From NCBI RefSeq assembly GCF_013282575.1, contig NZ_JAAAYE010000005.1, positions 90,021-154,020 of the forward strand: a stretch of 64,000 nucleotides of DNA. Reading direction: 5' to 3'. The notes under the pieces are model-generated. The model had not been told where the DNA came from. It ran no database searches and was given only the letters and a program-made list of their open reading frames with translations. Below, in pieces: positions 28,957 to 37,280 of this stretch. The position numbers and the translations under genes are program-made. Each line of letters begins with the position of its first letter. Positions within the stretch are counted from its first letter, which is position 1. This stretch comes from Paraburkholderia sp. NMBU_R16. GTDB taxonomy: Bacteria > Pseudomonadota > Gammaproteobacteria > Burkholderiales > Burkholderiaceae.

Positions 28957-29030
28957 GAGCATCATCGAGGTCTCGTCCTTTCGCCGCCCAATTCCAGTTA
29001 GCCGCCCCAACTGACGCAAAGGAATTGCCC

Positions 29031-29789
29031 ATGACCTCTTCCACCCCAATCGTTTCGAAGGCCATCGTCACCGGCCACACGCGCGGCCTCGGCGCCGCCT
29101 TGTCCGAGACCCTGCTCGCGCGCGGCTTCGTCGTTCTCGGTGTTTCACGAACGCGCCATACGTCCTTGGCGGCGCGTTTTCCCGATGCCGTCGAGGAAGC
29201 CGAAGTCGACCTGGCCGATACAGAAAATATCGAAGCATGGCTCGGCACAGGGGCGCTGCAACGCTTTTTGCGCGGCGCTGACCGCGTACTTCTCGTCAAC
29301 AACGCGGGCACGGCCGAGCCGATCGGCCCGCTCGACGCCCCGCATGCACGCGAAGTCGGGCGCTCCGTCGTGCTGAACGTGGCAGCACCGCTGATGCTGT
29401 CATGCGCATTCGCCGAGGCAAGCAAAGACGCATCGGACCGGCGCATCGTGCATGTTTCGAGCGGCGCGGCGCGCAATGCCTATGCGGGCTGGAGCATCTA
29501 CTGCGCGACGAAAGCGGCGCTCGATCACCATGCGCGAGCCGTGGCGCTCGGCAACGAGCGCGCGCTGCGCATCGCCACGATCGCGCCCGGTGTCGTCGAT
29601 ACGGACATGCAGGCCGCACTGCGCGAAACGGATCAGGCCGCGTTCCCCTCGCGCGACAAGTTCGTCGAACTCCAGCGCTCCGGCCAATTGGCCTCGCCGC
29701 AGCAAGTTGCCGAAAAGTTCGCCGACTACCTGCTGAGCAGCAAGTTCGGCGACGCACCGACGGTCGATCTGCGCGATTTGCCGTCGTAG
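29031..29789 (+). CDS. Short-chain dehydrogenase/reductase
   Basis: A 252-residue classical SDR. The cofactor loop is VTGHTRGLGAAL near 12-23, the NNAG-like motif LLVNNAGTAEP is near 86-96, and the active site is the YCATKAAL (YxxxK) element preceded by the serine in VSSGAARNAY. An acidic residue after the second strand is absent (GVSRTRH), which suggests NADP(H) preference. Similar to YjgI/sepiapterin-reductase-like SDRs; substrate unknown. AAGGA lies 7 bases before ATG 29031; a TTG at 29025 is in frame. It may be co-transcribed with the OYE gene. Confidence 0.85.
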   Translation: MTSSTPIVSKAIVTGHTRGLGAALSETLLARGFVVLGVSRTRHTSLAARFPDAVEEAEVDLADTENIEAWLGTGALQRFLRGADRVLLVNNAGTAEPIGPLDAPHAREVGRSVVLNVAAPLMLSCAFAEASKDASDRRIVHVSSGAARNAYAGWSIYCATKAALDHHARAVALGNERALRIATIAPGVVDTDMQAALRETDQAAFPSRDKFVELQRSGQLASPQQVAEKFADYLLSSKFGDAPTVDLRDLPS

Positions 29790-29879
29790 TGAATCTTCGC
29801 CGATACTTTCGTTTTTCGAATGCGGGCCGCGCGAGCGCGGCTCGCCGCGGTGCGCCGCCAACAACGGAGCCTTTGCCCC

Positions 29880-30194
29880 ATGAACCCCTCTCGCCGCACG
29901 TTCGTGATCGCCTGCATCGGTGCAGCATCCTCGCTCGGCCTGCAAGGCCGCGTGCTTGCCGCCGGCTCGGCGCCGAAGCTCGACGAAAGCGATCCGCAAG
30001 CGAAGCAATACGGTTATGTGCACGACGCCTCGAAAGTCGATGCCCGCCGCAACCCGAATTACAAGGTCGGCCAAACCTGCGCGAATTGTTCTCTCTTCAG
30101 CGGCGAATCGGGTCAGGAATCGGGAGGCTGCCTGATTTTCAGCGACAAGCAGGTTGCGGCGAAAGGATGGTGCAACCAGTACACGAACAGCTGA
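29880..30194 (+). CDS. High-potential iron-sulfur protein (HiPIP)
   Basis: A 104-residue protein with a twin-arginine-like signal (SRRTFVIACIGAASSLG) cleaved near LAAG, then a HiPIP domain with four cysteines: TCANC at the centre, GGCLIF and the C-terminal KGWCNQY. These bind one [4Fe-4S] cluster working at high potential. HiPIPs carry electrons in the periplasm, for example from the bc1 complex to oxidases. CGGAG lies 11 bases before the ATG. It stands alone between the SDR and the formyltransferase gene; its redox partner is not in the window. Confidence 0.92.
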   Translation: MNPSRRTFVIACIGAASSLGLQGRVLAAGSAPKLDESDPQAKQYGYVHDASKVDARRNPNYKVGQTCANCSLFSGESGQESGGCLIFSDKQVAAKGWCNQYTNS

Positions 30195-30268
30195 GCCGAA
30201 ATTGAACAAGCATCCGGCTAAGGTCTCTTCCTAACGTTGCCCCCTCAAACGCGTACTGCGCCCTCACA

Positions 30269-31339
30269 TCACAGTACGCTCGCTTCGGCCTGCGGCGCAC
30301 GCGAGTGGGTCCGATACCATTCACTCGGTATTGGATCGAAGTATTCACCGAGTTGCCGAAAATAATCGTTCGCGGCGATGGGCGCGCCGTCCGCCTCGCA
30401 TACCGTGCGCAGCACCAGCGCGGGTGGAGCTGCGCCGCCGGTGACCACCACCACGCCGTCGGCCTCGCGGCAGCATAGGCGCCCTGGCGTACCGCGATAC
30501 GCGCGCTGCGAGAAACGGGTGGACAGCAACTTCAGCGGCCGTCCGCGGTATGCGGTGAAGGCGCTCGGGTACGGCGGCGACTGCGCGCGCACCAGATTGT
30601 GAATCTCCGAGGCGCTGCGTTGCCAGTCGATCGAACATTCGCGGGCGGTGCGTTTGTGAAAGAAAGTCGCCGCACCGGCATCCTGGGCGACGGGCTGAGC
30701 GCGCCCGGTCATGATCAGTTCGACCGCCTCCACCGCCAGCGTGCCGAATAGCGGCAGCGTACGAAAGAACAGATCGGTCGCCGTATCGTCCGGACCAACG
30801 GCGACCGACCGCTGCGCAATGATGTCGCCGAGGTCGAGCAGTTCGCTGAGTTGATGTACCGTCACGCCGACTTCGCTTTCGCCATTTGCAATCGCCCAGT
30901 TCAGCGGCGCAAATCCCCCGTAGCGCGGCAGCAAGGCATCGTGAATATTGATACCGCCAAAACGCGCAGTGCGATACACGCCCGAATCCAGCCATGTGCG
31001 CCAGTCGCTCAGGACGAACAGATCCGGCTCCAGCAGGGCACACCGCTCGAGCAGTTGCGCGGAATTCGCGCGCACGCACTCGTGCACCGGTATGAGATGG
31101 CATTTCGCGAGCGCCTGCACGGACTCGTTCCAAATGCGCTCATAAGGGTGATCGGAAGGCGGATGCGTAACGACCAGCACGACTTGGTGCCCGGCCTCGA
31201 GCAGGGCCGAAAGCGTGCGTACGCCCCAGGTCTGATAGCCCATGAACACGACGCGCGCAGGCGCGCGTGTCTTCGTGCGCCTTACCTGCGCCAACGTGCG
31301 GGCCATATCCAGCGATATCTCGTTGTCCACGCCTTGCAT
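30269..31339 (-). CDS. Formyltransferase of the methionyl-tRNA formyltransferase superfamily
   Basis: A 356-residue protein with an N-terminal formyl-THF hydrolase/transferase fold. The catalytic triad region is kept: Asn and His in GINIHDALLPRYGG near 125-138 and Asp in ELLDLGDIIAQ near 165-175. A C-terminal Fmt_C-like domain follows. It would move a formyl group from N10-formyl-THF to an amine; it is longer than tRNA Fmt, begins with an unrelated 25-residue leader and lies next to a PLP decarboxylase, so a small-molecule amine is the likelier acceptor. ATG 31339 has GGGGAG at 6 bases; ATG 31345 would overlap the previous stop (ATGA) but leaves no spacing. It forms a two-gene leftward operon with the decarboxylase. 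Confidence 0.8.
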   Translation of the reverse strand: MQGVDNEISLDMARTLAQVRRTKTRAPARVVFMGYQTWGVRTLSALLEAGHQVVLVVTHPPSDHPYERIWNESVQALAKCHLIPVHECVRANSAQLLERCALLEPDLFVLSDWRTWLDSGVYRTARFGGINIHDALLPRYGGFAPLNWAIANGESEVGVTVHQLSELLDLGDIIAQRSVAVGPDDTATDLFFRTLPLFGTLAVEAVELIMTGRAQPVAQDAGAATFFHKRTARECSIDWQRSASEIHNLVRAQSPPYPSAFTAYRGRPLKLLSTRFSQRAYRGTPGRLCCREADGVVVVTGGAAPPALVLRTVCEADGAPIAANDYFRQLGEYFDPIPSEWYRTHSRAPQAEASVL

Positions 31340-31341
31340 AT

Positions 31342-32574
31342 TCATCTCCCCAATGCGGGATCGGTCGCGGGAACGACTGCATCGCTCCGCATGCACTCGA
31401 TACTGCCGCCATCGAATATCACTTCGGCGGGCAGCGGATGCAGCCCGAATCCCATCATGCTGTGACTGAAACCGTACGCGCCGCAGCGGGGTATGACGAT
31501 CAGATCACCGCAGCGTGGATCGGGAAGCTCGATCACACTGGCGAGTACATCGGCTGGCGTGGCCAGGCACCCGGCGACGTTGACGAGTCGCTGAGGCCGT
31601 CCCCCGGCATCGAGTACTGTCATCGCGCGGTTCGCGTTCGCCAGCGCCGTACGCTGCAGATGATGAATGCCGCCATCGAGCACGACCCAGCGCTCGCCGA
31701 GCGATTGCCTCACGTCGAGGATCCGGCTCGCATACCATCCGGCGTCGGCGACCAGCCAGCGGCCGATTTCGGCGATCCAGTGCGTCCGGGCCGGCTGCGC
31801 GGCGACGAGTTCGTGCAGACCGGCTGCGAAGCGCGCAAGGTCGAACGGATACGCGCCGGCCTCATAAGGGATCCCAAGCCCGCCGCCGAAATCGATTGTG
31901 TCGATCGCGCAGCCGGCCTCGCGCAGCTCGCTTGCGATGCGTGCGCTGTCGACCACACCCGCGAGCCGCTCGCCGGCGTCGATGACGTTGCTTTCGACGT
32001 TCACATGAATCCCGGACGGCAGGACGCCGGGAATGTCGGCAATGGCCCGCCACGCGGCAAGCGCGCACGCTTCGTCGACACCGAAGCGAGAGCTTGCGCC
32101 GGAGAGCGCGAGTGCACCGACTGCACGAGCCCGGCGCGGGTTGATGCGCAAGAGCACCGGCTGCCGGCGGTGATGGGAAGCCGCCCATGTGCCGATCACT
32201 CTCGCCTCATGCACCGATTCCACAACGACAAGCGCGGGTGGCCCGCCCGCCAGCCGCGCGAGCACAGCGGGCGTCTTTGCCGAGCCGGTGAAGAGCGTCC
32301 TGTCGGCGTCGATGCCGGCCTGCGCGGCGCATGCGATTTCGCCGACCGAGCTGACGTCCGCCCCGTACCCATGCGACCCCAGTTCGCGCACCACCGCAGG
32401 ATGTGCATTCGCCTTCAATGCATAGTGCAACGCGACCTCGGCAGGCAGGGATTCGCGCAGCCGCACGGCGCGCTGCGCCACGATCCGCAGGTCGTATCCA
32501 TAAAAGGGCGTGCCGAAACGTTCGGCAGCGCTGCGCAGCCACGCCGGGTATGCGGGTTCGGTTGTATGCGGCAA
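31342..32574 (-). CDS. PLP-dependent fold-III decarboxylase (DAP/Orn/Arg decarboxylase family 2)
   Basis: A 410-residue enzyme of the LysA/SbnH/BtrK type. The PLP lysine lies in HYALKANAHP near 49-58. The Gly-rich phosphate loop is DFGGGLGIPYEAG, the EPGR equivalent is AEIGRWLVADAG, the active-site Cys region is VAGCLATPADVL and the C-terminal Tyr is in RCGAYGFSHS. It would decarboxylate a D-configured carbon of DAP or, as in siderophore and aminoglycoside pathways, an amino acid attached to something else. The start is TTG at 32574 with GGGGAG 7 bases upstream. It is coupled to the formyltransferase gene (stop and start nearly overlap) and divergent from argG-like/lodA/lodB. Confidence 0.85.
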   Translation of the reverse strand: MPHTTEPAYPAWLRSAAERFGTPFYGYDLRIVAQRAVRLRESLPAEVALHYALKANAHPAVVRELGSHGYGADVSSVGEIACAAQAGIDADRTLFTGSAKTPAVLARLAGGPPALVVVESVHEARVIGTWAASHHRRQPVLLRINPRRARAVGALALSGASSRFGVDEACALAAWRAIADIPGVLPSGIHVNVESNVIDAGERLAGVVDSARIASELREAGCAIDTIDFGGGLGIPYEAGAYPFDLARFAAGLHELVAAQPARTHWIAEIGRWLVADAGWYASRILDVRQSLGERWVVLDGGIHHLQRTALANANRAMTVLDAGGRPQRLVNVAGCLATPADVLASVIELPDPRCGDLIVIPRCGAYGFSHSMMGFGLHPLPAEVIFDGGSIECMRSDAVVPATDPALGR

Positions 32575-32608
32575 GGCTGGTCTCCCCGATAACGGCCGCT
32601 GCTTTTTG

Positions 32609-32648
32609 CGTATCCCGATTTGTCTGGAGAAATCGCGATACGTAGTAT
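32609..32648 (+). promoter_or_regulatory. Promoter with 13-bp inverted repeat between decarboxylase and argG-like genes
   Basis: Rightward promoter: TTGTCT (32620-32625), 17-base spacer, TAGTAT (32643-32648). An inverted repeat with 13-bp arms and one mismatch (32609-32621 and 32630-32642; core TATCCCGATTT / AAATCGCGATA, 8-base centre) brackets the -35 box and ends right at the -10 box. It is shared by both divergent operons, so one dimeric regulator could control all five genes. No regulator gene is adjacent. Confidence 0.6.
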
Positions 32649-32708
32649 ATAAACCAGCTACGAAATTCCAAGCACAAGCAGTCGCCGGGCGGCGGCGGGG
32701 GACCCAGC

Positions 32709-33938
32709 ATGAAGATCGTGTTAGCGTATTCAGGCGGTCTGGACACTTCCGTTGCGCTTAAGTGGCTGCAACTCCACTACGGGGCAGAGGTCATCGCCTA
32801 CTGCGCGAACCTCGGTCAGCCCGACGATTTCCCCGCGATCGAACGCAAGGCACTCGAAACCGGCGCACATCGCGCGGTCGTCGACGATGTTCGCACCGAT
32901 TATCTGGAACGCTTCGTCTATCCCGCGCTGCGCGCCGGTGCGCTTTACGAGGGGCGTTATCCCATGGCCGCGCCGCTCGGTCGGCCGTTGATCGTGGAGC
33001 GTCTGGTCGAGCTCGCGCAGCGCGAAGGCGCTGACGCCATTGCGCACGGCGCGACCGGCAAAGGGAACGACCAGGTGCGCTTCTACTCCGGTGTTGCCGC
33101 ACTCGATCCGCGTCTCAAGGTGATCGCGCCCGCGATCGAATGGGAATTGAAGTCGCGCGACGACGAAATCGCTTTTGCTCATGCGCATCGCATACCAGTG
33201 CAGGCCAGCGCGGCACGACCGTACAGCATGGACGGCACGCTGTGGGGCACCAGCACGGAGTGCGGTGCGATCGATGACTTCCGTTACGAAGCGCCTGCGG
33301 ATGCTTACCAGATCACGCAGGATCCGCTCCACGCACCGGCGCGTCCAGACGAGCTGACGATCGGCTTCACCGAGGGGCGGCCGACGTCGTTGGACGGCAC
33401 ACCGCTCGCGCCGCTCGCGCTTGTTTCAAGGGTTGCCGAACTCGGCGCGAAGCATGGTGTCGGCCGCATCGACATGGTCGAAAACAGTCTGCTCGGCATC
33501 AAGTCGCGAGCGATCTATGAAAGTCCGGCGGGCACCATTTTGCATCTCGCTCATGCCGAGCTCGAGGACCTCACCCTCGATCGTGAAACACAACACTACA
33601 AGGCTGCGCTGGCGATGAAATATGCCGAGCTCGTCTACTACGGACAATGGTTTTCGCCGCTGCGCGAAGCGCTCGATGCTTTCGTCTCGAGCACGCAACG
33701 CTCGGTCAGCGGCGCGATCCGGCTGCGTCTGCACAAGGGCAGCGTATGCGTGATCGAGCGCCAGCCCGAGGCCGCGCTCTACGACTACGGACTCACTGCG
33801 CATGATGGCGCGGACCGTTTCGATCATCCGTCGGGGCAGGGCTTCGCCTACGTCTGGTCGATGCCCATGCGCATCCGCGCCCGCGTGCTCGCGGGGGACG
33901 CTCGCCCGTATCCGCCGCCTGCCGATAGACATCGCTGA
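32709..33938 (+). CDS. Argininosuccinate synthase paralogue
   Basis: A 409-residue ArgG-fold enzyme. ATP-binding P-loop AYSGGLDTS at 6-14, YPMAAPLGRPLIVERL near 84-99, GATGKGNDQVRF near 115-126, PYSMDGTLWGTSTECGAI near 175-195 and the C-terminal GQWFSPLREALDAFVSSTQ. It couples aspartate to a ureido group (citrulline in arginine synthesis) through an AMP intermediate. Several family positions differ (ECG for the usual EGG, RFY for RFE), and it is the first gene before lodA/lodB-like genes with no arg genes near, so it is more likely a specialised copy than the housekeeping ArgG. Strong GGGGGA ribosome site 7 bases upstream. Confidence 0.85.
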   Translation: MKIVLAYSGGLDTSVALKWLQLHYGAEVIAYCANLGQPDDFPAIERKALETGAHRAVVDDVRTDYLERFVYPALRAGALYEGRYPMAAPLGRPLIVERLVELAQREGADAIAHGATGKGNDQVRFYSGVAALDPRLKVIAPAIEWELKSRDDEIAFAHAHRIPVQASAARPYSMDGTLWGTSTECGAIDDFRYEAPADAYQITQDPLHAPARPDELTIGFTEGRPTSLDGTPLAPLALVSRVAELGAKHGVGRIDMVENSLLGIKSRAIYESPAGTILHLAHAELEDLTLDRETQHYKAALAMKYAELVYYGQWFSPLREALDAFVSSTQRSVSGAIRLRLHKGSVCVIERQPEAALYDYGLTAHDGADRFDHPSGQGFAYVWSMPMRIRARVLAGDARPYPPPADRHR

Positions 33939-34012
33939 TATCCACTTCTAGGGTGGCCGCGTGCATGCCGGGCCTCGGCGTGCGCGGCCGCCGTCACCGC
34001 GGGGAGACTGGC

Positions 34013-36049
34013 ATGGCAAGCAGATATGCAATCGGCCCATCGATTGGGGTCGCCCGACTCGGCAACAGTCCCGACGATTTCTATCTCGAACCGGACGCGA
34101 TCGCCGCGTTGCCGATCGAATGCGACAAGCAAGGCAATGTCGTGCACGACGGCGGACGACCGCGCCGCGTCACGCAGTTCAAGGATCCCCAAGGTCGAGT
34201 CAAGCGGCAAGGCGCGTACTTCCGCGTGTTCCGCATCGATGACAGCCAGCCGGGGGGCGTGGAAGTGACGCTCGACGACCCGGATGTGGCGTCGATGCAA
34301 TGGACGGTGCACCTCGCCAACAAGAAGGCGTGCTGGTACAACTTCGCCGAGCTCGAGGGCAACCTGCTGTACGGCGAACAGAACAGCTATGGCAACAAGG
34401 ACGTCCCGCTGCGCAACGCGGACAAGCAAGGCACCACGGCGCGGCGCGAGCTCATTATCGACCCGGGTCCGCGCAGCTTGAGCGGACGCACGCAGCGCAC
34501 GACGTTCGGCAAGGACACCGTGCCGCCAAGTTACGAGTTCGCCAGCTTTCCGAGGCCGGTGACGATCGGCGATCAGATCACCACGCTAGGCGATATGCTC
34601 ACGGACCAGGCTGGCCGGCTCATCGTGCTCGGCGGCTTCGGACGCTCGGGCGGCGATCAGCCTATCTCGTCGTTCGCCGGGGCCAACACCTGGCATGACG
34701 ACATCTCGGACGGCCCGGTGTCCTGCAGCATCACTTTCAAGAACGGCACGGCCATCGAACTGGAAGCATGGTGCGTCGTCGGCTCGCCAAAGTTCGCTCC
34801 GGAAATCGCGAACGTCGTCACGCTCGATGACACGATGTACGACGTTGCGGTGCGACACTTCGAGACCGAGCCGTCGATGTATTCGGGTGGCGCATACAAC
34901 CCGACGTATGTGGCGAACTTCGAGCGCGACATCAAGCCGATTCTGGAACGTCCCGCCGCGTATCGTTGGGTCGCGAATGTCCCGTCGATGAACTCGCTGT
35001 CGCCGCCGATGTTCGATGCGCGCGATACCTCGACGGCCAATGCACCGCTGCGTCAGGCCTACTTCGCGCTGTTCAGGGAGCCCAGCCCGGAAAATGCGAT
35101 CAGCGCGGCGAGCAATACGCTGTTCGCGCCGGGCGGCTTCCCGCTCATGCCGCTGAATTCCGGCAGCAATTCGGTCAGCAACACGATGATCGACAAGTTT
35201 CTCACCCTCACCCAAACCCAATACTTTCTGCTCGGTCAATGGGCGGCCGGCAAGTTCAGCGTCACGGCGCCCCCGCCGGTGGATACCGTTACCGCGCTGA
35301 GCCGCGGGAGCGTCGGCAACTGCGTCGGCGGGCCGTTCTGCCCAGGCATCGAGGTCACGTGGAGCACACGCAATCCGAATATCTACAACGGTGCTCTGCG
35401 CATCCGGCACCGCCATCCGCAACAGTGGTACGACGCGCACGGGCTGAATCCGGACGAGGATGAAACCGCGGCGCCGCTCGGTTGCGAACCGGGTGACCTG
35501 ACCAAGCGCATGGCCATTCCATGGCAGGCGGACTTCTTTCAATGCTCGGTGCAGTACATCAATTTCACCGACCCGAATATCAACAAGAGCGACGGCATCC
35601 CGACTCCCCCCACCTACTATGCTTATTGGTGGCCGCCGCAAAGCCCCTGGGTCGTGATCACCGGTGACGAAACCGCGGCCTTGCAGTCAGCGGCGGGCAC
35701 CCCAGCCGGCTTTCAGGTGCTGTACACGCGCGGTATCAACACCTTCGGACAGATGATCAGTTCGTGGCATTACATGGGCTTCATATTGAACCGAACGAGC
35801 AGCGAGTTCCGCGAGGTGTTCCCATACTTCACGGAACAGGAACGCGACCATGGTGCCTTTGTTGCGGCCGCGGTCGCGGTGGGCGATGCCAGCAACGTCG
35901 TGAGCGGCACGGATCAGAACTTCAGCAACGTCTGGTTCATGGTCCCACCGCCGCCGTCACAGGCGCCCGGCCATGGCCCTGCAACCCCCGCCGCCGTATC
36001 GTTCGCCAGTGCCCGACGCCATGGCCGCCAGGCGCTGCGAGACGACTGA
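34013..36049 (+). CDS. LodA/GoxA-like CTQ-dependent amino-acid oxidase
   Basis: A 678-residue protein with the LodA-family layout: N-terminal IGPSIGVARLGNSPDDFYLEP-type opening, RVKRQGAYFRVF, GRLIVLGGFGRS, and TQTQYFLLGQWAAGKF near 405-420. The cysteine tryptophylquinone cofactor should form from Cys437 (NCVGGPFCPGIE) and Trp504 (PWQADFFQC), 67 residues apart. Known members oxidise free amino acids (L-lysine epsilon-amine, glycine) releasing ammonia and H2O2. No signal peptide. The start is set by GGGGAG 6 bases before ATG 34013. It follows the argG-like gene by 74 bp and overlaps the LodB-like gene, the partner needed for CTQ formation. The substrate cannot be read from the sequence. Confidence 0.85.
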   Translation: MASRYAIGPSIGVARLGNSPDDFYLEPDAIAALPIECDKQGNVVHDGGRPRRVTQFKDPQGRVKRQGAYFRVFRIDDSQPGGVEVTLDDPDVASMQWTVHLANKKACWYNFAELEGNLLYGEQNSYGNKDVPLRNADKQGTTARRELIIDPGPRSLSGRTQRTTFGKDTVPPSYEFASFPRPVTIGDQITTLGDMLTDQAGRLIVLGGFGRSGGDQPISSFAGANTWHDDISDGPVSCSITFKNGTAIELEAWCVVGSPKFAPEIANVVTLDDTMYDVAVRHFETEPSMYSGGAYNPTYVANFERDIKPILERPAAYRWVANVPSMNSLSPPMFDARDTSTANAPLRQAYFALFREPSPENAISAASNTLFAPGGFPLMPLNSGSNSVSNTMIDKFLTLTQTQYFLLGQWAAGKFSVTAPPPVDTVTALSRGSVGNCVGGPFCPGIEVTWSTRNPNIYNGALRIRHRHPQQWYDAHGLNPDEDETAAPLGCEPGDLTKRMAIPWQADFFQCSVQYINFTDPNINKSDGIPTPPTYYAYWWPPQSPWVVITGDETAALQSAAGTPAGFQVLYTRGINTFGQMISSWHYMGFILNRTSSEFREVFPYFTEQERDHGAFVAAAVAVGDASNVVSGTDQNFSNVWFMVPPPPSQAPGHGPATPAAVSFASARRHGRQALRDD

Positions 36050-37208
36050 CGTCGCCATAGTGGGCGGCGGCCCGGCCGGTGCCGCCGCCGCACTGACACT
36101 GGCGCGCTATACCGCGCATCGCGTCACGCTCATCGAGGCGAGCGACTATGCAGGCGTGCGCATCGGCGAGACGGTGTCGGCCGGCATCGTGCCGTTGCTC
36201 GACTACCTTGGTGTCGATAGCGCATGCCTCCAGCCCGAACGACTGGTGGCAACCGCCAGCGCGGCAGCGTGGGGCACGCCCGAACTGGTCGTGCACGATG
36301 CGATCTTCAGCGCGCGCGGCGCCGGCTGGCACCTTAACCGCGCGGCGTTCGATGCCGCGCTCGCGGGCGCGGCGGCCGAAGGCGGCGCAACGCTCTTGAG
36401 CGGCATGCGCATGCGCAGAGCACATTTCGACGATGGCGTCTGGCACCTGCTGCTCGACGACGGCGTGCTCGGGGCGCGCGAGATCGTGGCCGATCAGGTC
36501 ATCGATGCGACCGGCCGACGCGCGCGTTTCGCGCGCGCGGCCGGCGCGCAGCGCCGCGTGTTGGATCATCTGGTCGGGCTGGTCGCTTATATGGATCTGT
36601 CAGAGAACGACGCGTTGGGCTGCTCGACACTGGTCGAGGCGACCGATGACGGTTGGTGGTACAGCGCACCGCTACCGCACGCTCGTGCAGCGGTGGCGTT
36701 CATGACCGATGGCGATATCGTGCGCCAGCGCGAGCTGCTGAGGGCGCCGGCTTTTGCCGCGTTGTTGCGCGCGACGCAGCATACTGCCGCCCGCTTTGCC
36801 GGGCTGCCGCTGCCGGGCGCCCCACGCGCCTATCCCGCCGAGTCTCAATATTTGTCCATCTGTTCGGGGCCCGGCTGGGTCGCCGCAGGCGATGCGGCCG
36901 CGAGCTTCGATCCGCTGTCGTCGCTGGGCATTGGACACGCGATTGCCAGCGGCATCCACGCGGCGCGCATCGCCGATGAGCGAATGCGCGGCAGCGACGC
37001 GCTCGCACGCAGCTATAACGCCGACGTGGCACGCAACTTTGCGTCCTTCGCCGCGGCGCAGCGCTCGCTTTACGGGCTCGAACAGCGTTTCCGCGAACGG
37101 CCGTTCTGGGCCCGGCGCCATCGCGAGCAGGGACTGCCCGCCGCGGCCTTTCCGATCGATGATGAACATGAGACACTCGATGCGTCCGCTTTTCCTCCGA
37201 CAACCTGA
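36021..37208 (+). CDS. LodB-like FAD flavoprotein (CTQ maturation partner)
   Basis: A 395-residue flavoprotein resembling tryptophan halogenases and geranylgeranyl reductases. The dinucleotide-binding motif VAIVGGGPAGAAAAL starts near residue 11, then RIGETVSAGIVPLLDYLG near 50-67 and GWVAAGDAAASFDPLSSLG near 285-303 for the FAD ribityl part. In Marinomonas, LodB is required to build the CTQ of LodA. It overlaps the LodA-like gene by 29 bases, consistent with coupled synthesis. An upstream in-frame ATG at 35973 would add 16 Pro-rich residues; neither start has a good ribosome site. Confidence 0.85.
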   Translation: MAARRCETTDVAIVGGGPAGAAAALTLARYTAHRVTLIEASDYAGVRIGETVSAGIVPLLDYLGVDSACLQPERLVATASAAAWGTPELVVHDAIFSARGAGWHLNRAAFDAALAGAAAEGGATLLSGMRMRRAHFDDGVWHLLLDDGVLGAREIVADQVIDATGRRARFARAAGAQRRVLDHLVGLVAYMDLSENDALGCSTLVEATDDGWWYSAPLPHARAAVAFMTDGDIVRQRELLRAPAFAALLRATQHTAARFAGLPLPGAPRAYPAESQYLSICSGPGWVAAGDAAASFDPLSSLGIGHAIASGIHAARIADERMRGSDALARSYNADVARNFASFAAAQRSLYGLEQRFRERPFWARRHREQGLPAAAFPIDDEHETLDASAFPPTT

Positions 37209-37280
37209 TGTTGCAAACGGGACGAGCCGTTACGTGACAAGAATATTTTTGTAGTCTGGGATTTCGTCCCTCAGCCCTTC

